DNA of 64,000 nucleotides from Oscillospiraceae bacterium. Its GTDB lineage: Bacteria > Bacillota > Clostridia > Oscillospirales > Acutalibacteraceae. Position 1 is the first letter of the stretch; each line of letters opens with the position of its first letter. The position numbers and the translations under genes were made by a program. The notes beneath the pieces are model-generated. The model searched no databases. It was not told the DNA's origin and saw nothing but the letters and a program-made list of their open reading frames with translations. The stretch lies in NCBI GenBank assembly GCA_015066565.1, contig SVOB01000001.1, positions 1,302,001 through 1,366,000 on the forward strand, in the 5' to 3' direction. Below, in pieces: positions 32,107 to 39,725 of this stretch.

Positions 32107-32889
32107 TTATGTATTGTTAGCTTTTCGTTTCTCGTAGCGTTTTTTTAGTTGTTCTTTTAAGATTTTGTCCTCTTCATCGTCAAGTTTAATAAAATCATAG
32201 ATAGATTTTTCCGAAACTTTAAATTTTTCATTTATCAAAACAGAATGTAGTATGGACCTCATAGCCAAATAATCATAATAATCAATACTCATATAATCTG
32301 TATCATTGTCATAGTTTACGATTTGGAGATGAACTTTATTTCGAATTGTCTTAAGTTCTCTCAAATAAGGATAGGTAGAGTGATATACTTTAATTAATTT
32401 TTTATTTTGTACGGTGTTAATTAATTGATCAAATGTCATTTGTCGATCATTAGGTCTTGATAGTTTTCTGTAAACATTAATTTCATATTTTCTATCTTTA
32501 TCTTCTTCCTTTATGGTGTTTGATTTTATTGTTTTTTCTATTTCCCATTCATCTTGGAGTTGATATTTATTAGATTTAACTAAATGATAAAACAAACCTT
32601 CAATTATGCCCATCGAAGTTATTATATAGTTCTTTATCAAGAGAGTAGCTATAATTTCGTGTAAATGTATTTCTTCAAACTGTAATTGAATATACTGCAA
32701 ATATTGAAGAGAATATGCAATGTTTTTGCGTAACTCTTTATTCATTCCTCTTAATGACCCATTACTCAATGCATTTTCAAAAACACTTACATAAGTCGGA
32801 TGCCATCTTTCATTATATTTAACGTCAATGTTTTTTTCCAATATACTTTCAATGTCCGTCATTTCGATTGGTCTTGTTTTTGTGCCCAT
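32107..32889 (-). CDS. HEPN-like helical protein of the defence operon
   Basis: A 260-residue, mostly helical, lysine-rich protein I cannot name. The segment TIRNKVHLQ near residue 193 resembles the R-N-x-x-(x)-H active-site motif of HEPN-fold ribonucleases, though the spacing here is R-x-x-x-H, one shorter than the commonest form. A C-terminal basic tail (LKKRYEKRKAN) could bind RNA. It lies between the Fpg-like gene and the OLD nuclease gene on the same strand. If it is a HEPN RNase it could act as a toxin or accessory effector of the OLD-helicase pair. Function is inference from one motif and context. Confidence 0.55.
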   Translation of the reverse strand: MGTKTRPIEMTDIESILEKNIDVKYNERWHPTYVSVFENALSNGSLRGMNKELRKNIAYSLQYLQYIQLQFEEIHLHEIIATLLIKNYIITSMGIIEGLFYHLVKSNKYQLQDEWEIEKTIKSNTIKEEDKDRKYEINVYRKLSRPNDRQMTFDQLINTVQNKKLIKVYHSTYPYLRELKTIRNKVHLQIVNYDNDTDYMSIDYYDYLAMRSILHSVLINEKFKVSEKSIYDFIKLDDEEDKILKEQLKKRYEKRKANNT

Positions 32890-32962
32890 TATATTACCTT
32901 GCCTTTATGTTGTTTTATTTAAGATAATTCTATTATCAATATAATAATTACTTGAGAACTTT

Positions 32963-33736
32963 TTAGTATTTTATCTGTTCGTCAGTAAAGTATGTTGTTT
33001 TGCCTCCAATTTTTTGTACAATAATCTTGTGTCCTGTGGGTGAATTTTGCAAATTTTTATTATGAACAACAAGAAAATCTCTTATTTCACCAGAGATAAT
33101 ATTTGGCGATATACTATTAATTGTATCCACAGCTGTCTTTAATACTTTTTTTACACTTTCAAATAAATCATAAATAATATTGTCTGGGAGATTTCCACAT
33201 AATGATTCTGGGGAAATACGAGATTCCCATAATATCTCATCTGCATAAGCATTTCCTATACCGAGTATGTTTTTTTGATCTATCAAAAATGCTTTTACCT
33301 TCGTTTTTCTTTTGTTTTTTAAACGCTCTTTTAAGTATTCATATGTAAAACTGTCATCAAAGGGATCAGGAACTAATGGCAATGTGGGATCTAATGTAAT
33401 CTTTGCTTGTTTCATAAAATCGCTCATAATAAGTACATCGTTATTATGAAAAATCATTTTAAACACTGCGTTTTTTACATTATATTCATTATCATGTAAT
33501 TCTCCTTCTCTCATTAAATGAAGCATAATATAATGACCACTCTCAAAATCTATTTTGATTTCTTTTCCATAACGAGATATGCCAACTATTGTTTTCCCTA
33601 ATAGTAACTCGTTATATTTATCTAGATTCTCATTTGTCTTTGCTTTGTCGTCAAAATACAATGATTTTAGCTTCTGATTTGAATACTTCTTATTCAAATT
33701 ATTACAAATAACTTGTAAATCAGGTAATTCTGGCAT
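32963..33736 (-). CDS. Fpg/Nei-family DNA glycosylase, zinc-less
   Basis: A 257-residue MutM/Nei-type protein. It begins MPELPDL, giving the catalytic Pro2-Glu3; a lysine in RYGKEIKI near residue 58 matches the beta-hairpin Lys, and the helix-two-turns-helix GIGNAYADEILW near residue 165 binds DNA. The C-terminal finger is recognisable (GHKIIVQKIGGKTTYF) but all four zinc cysteines are missing, so it is a zinc-less finger as in some Nei relatives. Fpg enzymes remove oxidised bases and nick the strand. It lies three bases from the TIR-like gene inside an AT-rich defence island, an unusual place for a housekeeping repair gene. It may recognise modified phage bases; that is speculation. Confidence 0.8.
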   Translation of the reverse strand: MPELPDLQVICNNLNKKYSNQKLKSLYFDDKAKTNENLDKYNELLLGKTIVGISRYGKEIKIDFESGHYIMLHLMREGELHDNEYNVKNAVFKMIFHNNDVLIMSDFMKQAKITLDPTLPLVPDPFDDSFTYEYLKERLKNKRKTKVKAFLIDQKNILGIGNAYADEILWESRISPESLCGNLPDNIIYDLFESVKKVLKTAVDTINSISPNIISGEIRDFLVVHNKNLQNSPTGHKIIVQKIGGKTTYFTDEQIKY

Positions 33737-33739
33737 TTT

Positions 33740-34750
33740 TTAATCCTCCTTCAAGTGCTGAATATGAATTTGAGAAACTTCTTTTGATCCTTTTTTTAAA
33801 ACGGAGCAATCATCTTTCACAAATTTATAATAGTCATTGGCTTCATTGTTATCAATTAAAAATGTTGGAACATTTTTCTTTTTATCTGTTGTAGGATACA
33901 TAGCAATGATGGTCTTTTTATCAAACATATAAAATGAATAAGATGGATAAAAAGAATATAAATATATTTCAACTTTTTCTGAATACTTTGATTTTAAATC
34001 TAAAAAATAAGTCAGTGCGTCTTCAATAAGACTAGGGATTGTTGCACCATCTGAGAAGTTTTTTGCAAAGCTTTTTATCAATAGTTTGTTTAAAAAATCC
34101 GGCAAATAAACCGTTAGATTTTCACTGTCCTTTCTTTGCAAAAATTCATCAATTGCATTTTGGTGGTTCTCCCGCCAACTTCTAGAATGAATAAAGTATA
34201 ATGTTACGGTTTTACTGGTTGACAATTGCTTGTCCATTTCATCGCCAAACTCCTGAAACATTCCGCTTCTTTCAATTCTTTCTTTTTCTTTTCTGATATT
34301 GTTTCCGTTCAGAATAATTTTTTTGATTTTACAACAAAAAGTGTTAACTGCAGAGCTATAGTTATTATCTGTACGTTCAAAGTAAACACCTTTGTTTATA
34401 CCTAAAAGATCTGTTGGTAAGTGCAAGTTTCCTGTGTTTTCTGGCGTAATAAAGAACACTCTGTTTCTACCCAGCTTACCCATAAATAAACCAAATTCAA
34501 ATAACACATTATCACGTATAGCATTTGTTTCACTATCTCTGATTTTTGTAATGTCATCAGGAGAGAAGACAAATATTGCATAATCCATAACTAAAGTAGT
34601 CTTTTCTAAAGATTCTATTGTTGCTTCCGATAATGCAAAAATACCATCCTTCCAAATAGTAACTTCGCAATCATGTTCTAACTCTGCCTGAATTGCATTA
34701 GCGATTTCTAAGCCTTCAACAGATGAACCAATAAATACTTTCGGTTTCAT
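33740..34750 (-). CDS. TIR-like domain protein (predicted NAD+-processing effector)
   Basis: A 336-residue protein. The ATG at 34750 is chosen because AAGGAAGGA lies just before it; another ATG 18 bases upstream has no such site. Residues 1-150 match the CAP12/Pycsar-type TIR-like family: KVFIGSSVEGLEIA, VTIWKDGIF, the acidic FSPDD and RDNVLFEFGLFMGKLG, where the Glu is the candidate catalytic residue for NAD+ cleavage. The C-terminal half (about 165-330) may be a degenerate phospholipase-D-like fold (FIHSRSW, YPSYSFYMFDKK, AMYPTT), perhaps a sensor. It is the first gene of the five-gene defence run. Abortive infection by NAD+ depletion is a reasonable inference. Confidence 0.8.
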   Translation of the reverse strand: MKPKVFIGSSVEGLEIANAIQAELEHDCEVTIWKDGIFALSEATIESLEKTTLVMDYAIFVFSPDDITKIRDSETNAIRDNVLFEFGLFMGKLGRNRVFFITPENTGNLHLPTDLLGINKGVYFERTDNNYSSAVNTFCCKIKKIILNGNNIRKEKERIERSGMFQEFGDEMDKQLSTSKTVTLYFIHSRSWRENHQNAIDEFLQRKDSENLTVYLPDFLNKLLIKSFAKNFSDGATIPSLIEDALTYFLDLKSKYSEKVEIYLYSFYPSYSFYMFDKKTIIAMYPTTDKKKNVPTFLIDNNEANDYYKFVKDDCSVLKKGSKEVSQIHIQHLKED

Positions 34751-35144
34751 TTTTATCCTTCCTTGCATAATAAATTATATTAACAATGATGTAACACCTC
34801 ACCTCATCTAAATATCATTTGGAAATTAATTAGTCAATACAGATTGCAAAAATGTACAAAAAAACGACAAAAAAAGACATAATTAATCGGAATTTGGGGG
34901 TTGACAAATGAAAAATAGTTGTTCTCACGGGACCTATGCTCAAATAACAAAACGGTCTTGAGAGTTGAAATTCAAGGTCGTTTTTATGTAAAAAAGCATT
35001 TAAAAATTTGGTATATAATGTCAGCATTTTAAGGCTCTGAAACCCGCATAAACACTACATTTCAAGATGCCAAAATGAGGGTAGCAATGGTATATCATTG
35101 CTACCCTCAAAATTGGCTTCTAAATGCTTATTTCCTAATATCAT
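34751..35144. other. AT-rich intergenic segment in the island
   Basis: No gene is supported here. The part next to the TIR-like gene should hold the promoter of the defence run: minus-strand TTGACT and TATTTA separated by 17 bases lie about 90 bases upstream of 34750, a weak match. The other end carries the hairpin described separately. Confidence 0.5.
35077..35108. terminator. Hairpin after the methyltransferase gene
   Basis: A perfect 13-bp stem (GAGGGTAGCAATG and complement) with a 6-nt loop, followed on the minus strand by CATTTTGG. It sits just past the stop of the methyltransferase gene and probably ends its transcript. Confidence 0.7.
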
Positions 35145-35888
35145 TTACTGTGTTTTCTTTGCTTTTACTATCAAAAAAGTAGGCTTAATAAACTCTTTTT
35201 TCAAGCCTTCCCGTGTTTTTAATGCTTCTTCACTCGGAAGCGGTTCATCAATTGCTTCTATCGTAAATCCGCATTTGATAAGGGTATTGATGATATAGCT
35301 GAATGTTCTATGATACTTCTCAACTCCATCCACAAACCATTTTTCTTTTCTGATACTCATATCAGCATAGTTGTTCAAAAGGAAGCCCTTTACGCTGCCG
35401 TTTAGTTTTTTGACATAGTTTTCGCCGTTGTTTTTAACAGCGGTTACAATAGGATGTTCCTGAGAAAAAAGTAATGCGCCATTGTCATTCATTATATTAT
35501 ATATTTTTGAAATGAGTTTTTCAAAATCTTCTATATAGTGAAAGGCGAGTGAGCTGAAAACGAAATCGAATTTTTCATTCAGTGTATCAATATCCACCAT
35601 GCTCATTACTTGATAGGTGATGTTATCTGCATTGTTTGTCGCTTTGGCTTCCTCAATCATTTTTTCGGATAAATCAATGCCGACGACACGCTTGGCGCCG
35701 GCGAGAGCAAACTCTTGGCAGTTGAAACCAAACCCACAACCTAAATCCAGAACCGATTTGCCTTGTACATCGGGAATCAGTTTTCTCATCGCCGGCTGTT
35801 CCAAAAGTTCATTGAAACTGTTATCGCTCAAACGAGTATTTTTGTAGTTTTCAAAGAACTCGTTATTATCATATATGTTTTGTTGCAT
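35145..35888 (-). CDS. Class I SAM-dependent methyltransferase
   Basis: A 247-residue Rossmann-fold methyltransferase. Motif I is VLDLGCGFGFNCQEFA near residue 45, motif II VVGIDLSEKM near residue 68, and motif IV VFSSLAFHYI near residue 112. The substrate is unknown; the fold is that of small-molecule rather than DNA methyltransferases, since no D/N-PPY motif is present. It follows a GGAGGG site. It lies within the att-bounded island on the minus strand, but a hairpin separates it from the defence run, so it may be unrelated cargo. Confidence 0.88.
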   Translation of the reverse strand: MQQNIYDNNEFFENYKNTRLSDNSFNELLEQPAMRKLIPDVQGKSVLDLGCGFGFNCQEFALAGAKRVVGIDLSEKMIEEAKATNNADNITYQVMSMVDIDTLNEKFDFVFSSLAFHYIEDFEKLISKIYNIMNDNGALLFSQEHPIVTAVKNNGENYVKKLNGSVKGFLLNNYADMSIRKEKWFVDGVEKYHRTFSYIINTLIKCGFTIEAIDEPLPSEEALKTREGLKKEFIKPTFLIVKAKKTQ

Positions 35889-35925
35889 TGATATCCCTCC
35901 TGTAAGAATGGATAATAAAATATAA

Positions 35926-36486
35926 CTACATTACTTTACTTATTGTTTCAAGCGTCTGTATTGTATAATTCGGTACATCTGATTTAGGTTGGTACTTTGC
36001 AAAGCTCTGCTTTACCCAAACGGTTTTTATTCCAAGCTTCTTTGCGGGAAGTATATCGTTATCTATCCTGTCGCCAACCATTACAGAGTTTTCGGGCAGA
36101 CAGTTTGCCCGTTTAAGAGCAATTCTGAATATTTCCGGATTAGGTTTTTCTACACCTTCCTCAGCGGAAGCAATCACAAAATCAAAGTATTTGCCGATAC
36201 CCCAATCTGCCAATCTTTGTGCGCTGCCAACAGACTGATTTGCGATAATGCCCAGCTTGTACCTTTTGGATAGTTCCTCTAAAACCTTTTCTGTAAACGG
36301 ATACGGCTTTTCATGTTCCGTGTACCATTTTGTTTTCTGCAAACTGAAGAATTGTAATGCCTCTTTATACGGATTATCAGATGTTGCTGCGAACTCTATT
36401 ACTTTGTTTTTGAATTCCTGATAGGTAACATCCGTGTTATCCGTTGTTTCTTTGTAACGGATTTCATAGCACTTGCTTTCGTCCAC
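35926..36486 (-). CDS. HAD-superfamily hydrolase with disrupted 5' end
   Basis: A HAD phosphatase of at least 186 residues from a GTG at 36486. Motif II/III and IV are visible: GIIANQS near residue 76, KPNPEIF near residue 113 and VGDRIDNDI near residue 137. Motif I lies upstream of the GTG: codons 36510-36487 read FFDIGSTL, giving D-I-G-S-T. Two codons further up is an in-frame TGA (36519-36517) with no start between. One added base near 36511-36516 would join this frame to a TTG start behind an AAAGGG site. So the gene is either frameshifted in this strain or has a sequence error. If the GTG start is used the product would lack the catalytic Asp. Confidence 0.7.
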   Translation of the reverse strand: MDESKCYEIRYKETTDNTDVTYQEFKNKVIEFAATSDNPYKEALQFFSLQKTKWYTEHEKPYPFTEKVLEELSKRYKLGIIANQSVGSAQRLADWGIGKYFDFVIASAEEGVEKPNPEIFRIALKRANCLPENSVMVGDRIDNDILPAKKLGIKTVWVKQSFAKYQPKSDVPNYTIQTLETISKVM

Positions 36487-36629
36487 AAGAGTAGAGCCAA
36501 TATCAAAGAATATATATCAATTATCAACCCTTTATAAAGTTATAATTGTATTCTATAATTTCTAAAAAATAAGTCAAGTAATAATTATGGCTTTTTATGG
36601 CGTCAAATTGTTATCAAGCACAAAAAGAA

Positions 36630-36668
36630 AACTCCCGAAGCCCGCTTTATTGCAGGGTTTCGGGAGTT
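36630..36668 (-). terminator. Terminator downstream of guaA
   Basis: AACTCCCGAA pairs with TTCGGGAGTT, with an inner CCC/GGG, and on the minus strand is followed by TTTCTTTTTG. Its stem resembles the terminator at 28905-28941 on the other side of the island. Confidence 0.85.
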
Positions 36669-36765
36669 AATTATTTAAGAATTAATTATTACGAGCCTTG
36701 CGAGTAACAAGGTTCTCGGGTACCCGTTCAAAATTGTTTGCAATTTTGCAAACGGGGTGAGGTTC

Positions 36766-36778
36766 TTATTCCCACTCT
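36766..36778. repeat. att-like direct repeat at the guaA 3' end
   Basis: TTATTCCCACTCT spans the guaA stop codon and the last codons (Glu-Trp-Glu-stop region). Identical to 29124-29136. Confidence 0.6.
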
Positions 36779-37743
36779 ATCGTTGCTGAGGGCTTGGGAG
36801 TGAGGTCGAAGAGAACTCGGTTGACGTTTTCTACCTCGCTTGTTATGCGCTTTGTGATATGCTCGAGAAGCTCGAAGGGAACGTTTTCAACCGTAGCGGT
36901 CATAGCGTCGACTGTGTTTACCGCACGGATAATTACGGGATAAGCGAAGGTGCGCGCGTTGTCCTTAATGCCGACTGATTTGAAATCGGGAACAACGGTG
37001 AAATACTGCCATACCTTGCCCTCAAGGCCGTTCTTTGCGAATTCTTCACGGAGAATTGCGTCGCTTTCACGGACTGCTTCAAGTCTGTCACGGGTGATTG
37101 CGCCAAGGCATCTAACGCCGAGACCGGGACCCGGGAACGGCTGACGGTAAACCATATTATCGGGAAGTCCGAGAGCCTTTCCGACAACTCTTACCTCATC
37201 TTTAAAGAGGAATTTAAGCGGCTCAACAAGCTCAAACTGTAAATCCTCGGGAAGTCCGCCGACGTTGTGGTGGGCCTTTACGGGACCGCTTTCAAGAATG
37301 TCGGGATAAATTGTACCCTGAGCTAAGAACTCAATTCCGTCAAGCTTTCTTGCCTCTTCTTCAAAAACCCTTATAAACTCGGCGCCGATAATCTTTCTCT
37401 TGTTTTCGGGCTCTGCAATTCCTGCAAGCTTATCAAGAAAACGGTCAACAGCGTCAACGTAAACAAGGTTAGCGTCCATCTGATTTCTGAAAACCTCGAT
37501 AACCTGTTCGGGCTCGCCCTTTCTTAAAAGGCCGTGGTTAACGTGAACGCAGGTCAACTGCTTTCCGACTGCTTTAATTAAAAGAGCCGCAACAACCGAA
37601 GAGTCAACTCCGCCCGAAAGCGCAAGAAGAACCTTTTTGTCGCCGACCTGTTCTTTTATAGCGGCAATCTGCTCATTGATAAAAGCGTCCGCCAATTCCT
37701 TAGTGTTAATACGAGCCATTGACTCGGGTCTGACATTTGACAT
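36766..37743 (-). CDS. guaA: GMP synthase ATP-pyrophosphatase subunit (no glutaminase domain)
   Basis: A 325-residue GMP synthetase ATP-pyrophosphatase/dimerisation protein. The start at 37743 follows GGAGGG. The PP-loop [16 protein letters not shown] is near residue 38, [11 protein letters not shown] near residue 68, [12 protein letters not shown] near residue 200, and the C-terminus ends [14 protein letters not shown]. It makes GMP from XMP, ATP and ammonia. Bacterial GuaA normally has an N-terminal class I glutamine amidotransferase of about 190 residues; here it is absent and the upstream DNA holds a promoter instead. The glutaminase must be a separate subunit elsewhere, as in archaea, or free ammonia is used. 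Its 3' end is the integration point of the island. Confidence 0.93.
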   Translation of the reverse strand: MSNVRPESMARINTKELADAFINEQIAAIKEQVGDKKVLLALSGGVDSSVVAALLIKAVGKQLTCVHVNHGLLRKGEPEQVIEVFRNQMDANLVYVDAVDRFLDKLAGIAEPENKRKIIGAEFIRVFEEEARKLDGIEFLAQGTIYPDILESGPVKAHHNVGGLPEDLQFELVEPLKFLFKDEVRVVGKALGLPDNMVYRQPFPGPGLGVRCLGAITRDRLEAVRESDAILREEFAKNGLEGKVWQYFTVVPDFKSVGIKDNARTFAYPVIIRAVNTVDAMTATVENVPFELLEHITKRITSEVENVNRVLFDLTPKPSATIEWE

Positions 37744-37776
37744 TTCTGTTCCCTCCGAATTATTAATTACAAAATA

Positions 37777-37805
37777 ATTATAGAATATACTCACTGAATT
37801 TACAA
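37777..37805 (-). promoter_or_regulatory. Promoter of guaA
   Basis: Minus-strand TTGTAA (37805-37800), 17-base spacer, TATAAT (37782-37777). This places the transcript start close to the ATP-pyrophosphatase start codon and excludes an upstream glutaminase domain. Confidence 0.8.
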
Positions 37806-37845
37806 GAAAAAATGACGTTAAAAGTCGAAAAAAATTAAACGGTTA

Positions 37846-37874
37846 TGGACAGATTTTTTGTGCAGGTGTATAAT
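37846..37874 (+). promoter_or_regulatory. Promoter of the SemiSWEET-like gene
   Basis: TGGACA (37846-37851), 17-base spacer, TATAAT (37869-37874), 28 bases before the ATG. Confidence 0.75.
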
Positions 37875-37902
37875 AGGCAAAAAATAATTCGGGGGTGTTT
37901 TT

Positions 37903-38178
37903 ATGCCTGAGGCGCTTGAAGCGGTTATGCTTATCTGCTTCGGTTTTTCGTGGCCGATAAATCTTATTAAGAATATTAAGGCTAAAACGGCTAAATCAAT
38001 GAGCCTGTTTTTCATTCTTCTTATTATCTTCGGCTATGTTGCGGGAATAGCCGCTAAAATTGTTTCCCATCAGATTAACTATGTTCTCGCGGTTTATTTT
38101 CTTAATCTTATAGTTGTTTCTTTAAACCTTGTTGTTTACTTTATTAACAGAAAACACGATAAAAATTCGTGTGAATAG
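37903..38178 (+). CDS. Small PQ-loop (SemiSWEET-like) membrane protein
   Basis: A 91-residue protein with three hydrophobic helices. The segment FGFSWPINLIKNIKAKTAKS near residue 13 has the helix-breaking proline and basic loop typical of the PQ-loop/SemiSWEET family, half-transporters that dimerise to move sugars. A GGGGG-type Shine-Dalgarno lies eight bases before the ATG. It has its own promoter and is divergent from guaA; the next gene also has its own promoter. The neighbouring symporter and alpha-galactosidase make a role in sugar movement plausible but not shown. Confidence 0.75.
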   Translation: MPEALEAVMLICFGFSWPINLIKNIKAKTAKSMSLFFILLIIFGYVAGIAAKIVSHQINYVLAVYFLNLIVVSLNLVVYFINRKHDKNSCE

Positions 38179-38182
38179 TAAA

Positions 38183-38211
38183 TTGAATTAATCGCTTTAA
38201 AGTGATATACT
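38183..38211 (+). promoter_or_regulatory. Promoter of the symporter/alpha-galactosidase operon
   Basis: TTGAAT (38183-38188), 17-base spacer, TATACT (38206-38211). Confidence 0.75.
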
Positions 38212-38252
38212 TTTGACATATCCAGGCAAATATGATTAAAAAGGATGGTTTT

Positions 38253-39695
38253 ATGGAAAACGTTGTTGAAACTGCCCGTCTTAACACTCAGGACGAAAAG
38301 TTCGTAGGAAAAAGCGAGTTTATTCTCTATCTTGTCGCAGTATTCTTCTATACAATGATGACAGGTATGATAGGCTCGTACAGAAACGCTTATCTCGTAA
38401 ATGTATTAAAGGTTCCGTCAACAATGACGGCGACTTACAACGCGCTTATAAGCATTATTCCATTTGTACTTAATTTCTTTATTGCCGCTTTTATTGATTC
38501 GCGTAAAATCGGCAAGGGCGGTAAGTTCAGACCTCTCGGTCTTATCGCCGCTATTCCCGCGGGAATTCTTCTTATGCTCTCGTTCTTTACGCCTAAGGGC
38601 TTAAGCGGAACAATGCTTCTTATTTATCTTGTAACTATCGCTGTTCTCTGGGCAATTTCGACCAATTTCGGCGACTCAGTCAATAAGGTTGCGGTTGTTA
38701 TGACGCCCAATCTTTCAGAGCGTGACAGCGTTATGTCGTTCCGCAGTATCGTTTCTGCTGTCGGCAACTCTGCACCTCTTGTAGTAGTTCTCGTTATCGG
38801 ATTAATCTGGAAAGATGAGGGAACACAGTATATTATCGGCGCAGGTCTTTGCTCTGTTGTCGGCGTTATCTCAATGCTTCTCGGTATGAGAATAGTCAAG
38901 GAAAGAGTTACTTATTCTCAGTCAAAGACAAACCCGTTCCTCGGCTATGTAAACGTTCTGAGAAACAAGTATGCGTGGGCGATTATCATTTCCGATTTCC
39001 TTAAAAGCTTCAGAAATATCGCTACATACATGGGCGTGTTCATGGCGGCTGCTCTTCTCGGCTCGACCTCAAAATTCCTTCTTTTCGGACTTCCCACGGG
39101 TATCGGCACGGCTGTCGGCATGCTTGTAATCAAGTTCCTTTTAAAGAAATTCAACTCAAAGGTTCTTTATATAGCAAGCGGAGTATATTCCGTTATTGCC
39201 AATACAATTGCATTTGTAATCGGCTATACATATTTCAAGAACGGAAGCAGCGTTCTTCAGATAGTTTTCATCGTTACGCTTTTCCTTATCGGCCTTCAGT
39301 TCGGCGCTTCAAACCTTCTTCCGACTATGTTCCAGGCTGACGTGCTTGAGGATATTGAGCTTAAAACGGGCAAGCGCCTTGACGCAACGCTTCCGACTGT
39401 TATCGGCATTTTCACTATGATAAGCGGTACTATCGCAAGCGTTCTCGCTCCGCTGGTGCTTTACGATGACCCCGAAAAGGGTTGGTCGTCAATCATTCAC
39501 TATGTTCCGGCGGCTGAAACCCAGACTATTGACGTTAAAATCAAGCTGTTGTTTTTCTATACAATTTTCCACGGAATTATGATGTTCCTTGCGGGCGTTC
39601 CTTTCTTCTTCTATAAGCTCACGGGCGAAAGAAAGGAAGAAATGCACAACGCAGTTCTTAAAATGCGTGAGGGAAACAGTTCTGAAAACGCATAA
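38253..39695 (+). CDS. GPH family sugar symporter next to alpha-galactosidase
   Basis: A 480-residue, about 12-helix MFS protein of the glycoside-pentoside-hexuronide:cation symporter family, with the conserved cytoplasmic segment DSRKIGKGGKFRP near residue 85. The ATG at 38253 is preferred over 38232 because AAGGATGG lies just before it. The alpha-galactosidase gene begins 30 bases after the stop, so the pair probably imports and hydrolyses alpha-galactosides such as melibiose or raffinose-type sugars. The family is known for melibiose transport (MelB). Substrate specificity is inferred from the pairing. Confidence 0.85.
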   Translation: MENVVETARLNTQDEKFVGKSEFILYLVAVFFYTMMTGMIGSYRNAYLVNVLKVPSTMTATYNALISIIPFVLNFFIAAFIDSRKIGKGGKFRPLGLIAAIPAGILLMLSFFTPKGLSGTMLLIYLVTIAVLWAISTNFGDSVNKVAVVMTPNLSERDSVMSFRSIVSAVGNSAPLVVVLVIGLIWKDEGTQYIIGAGLCSVVGVISMLLGMRIVKERVTYSQSKTNPFLGYVNVLRNKYAWAIIISDFLKSFRNIATYMGVFMAAALLGSTSKFLLFGLPTGIGTAVGMLVIKFLLKKFNSKVLYIASGVYSVIANTIAFVIGYTYFKNGSSVLQIVFIVTLFLIGLQFGASNLLPTMFQADVLEDIELKTGKRLDATLPTVIGIFTMISGTIASVLAPLVLYDDPEKGWSSIIHYVPAAETQTIDVKIKLLFFYTIFHGIMMFLAGVPFFFYKLTGERKEEMHNAVLKMREGNSSENA

Positions 39696-39725
39696 AACAG
39701 TTTTTCAGTATTCATGAGGTGAATT

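Larger units (their letters stand above)
29124..36778. mobile_element. Genomic island integrated at the 3' end of guaA
   Basis: A 7.65-kb segment between two perfect copies of TTATTCCCACTCT. One copy is the last codons and stop of guaA (minus strand AGAGTGGGAATAA); the other marks the far edge. The DNA between is visibly AT-richer and uses different codons from the flanks, and the change coincides with the repeats. It carries five co-oriented defence-type genes, a methyltransferase and a HAD gene. No integrase or transposase is visible, so the island may be degraded or moved in trans. guaA is an established integration site for genomic islands. Confidence 0.7.

Noticed and set aside
29124-36778. 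Prophage.
   Set aside because: No capsid, tail, terminase, integrase or lysis genes are present; the content is defence and accessory genes only.
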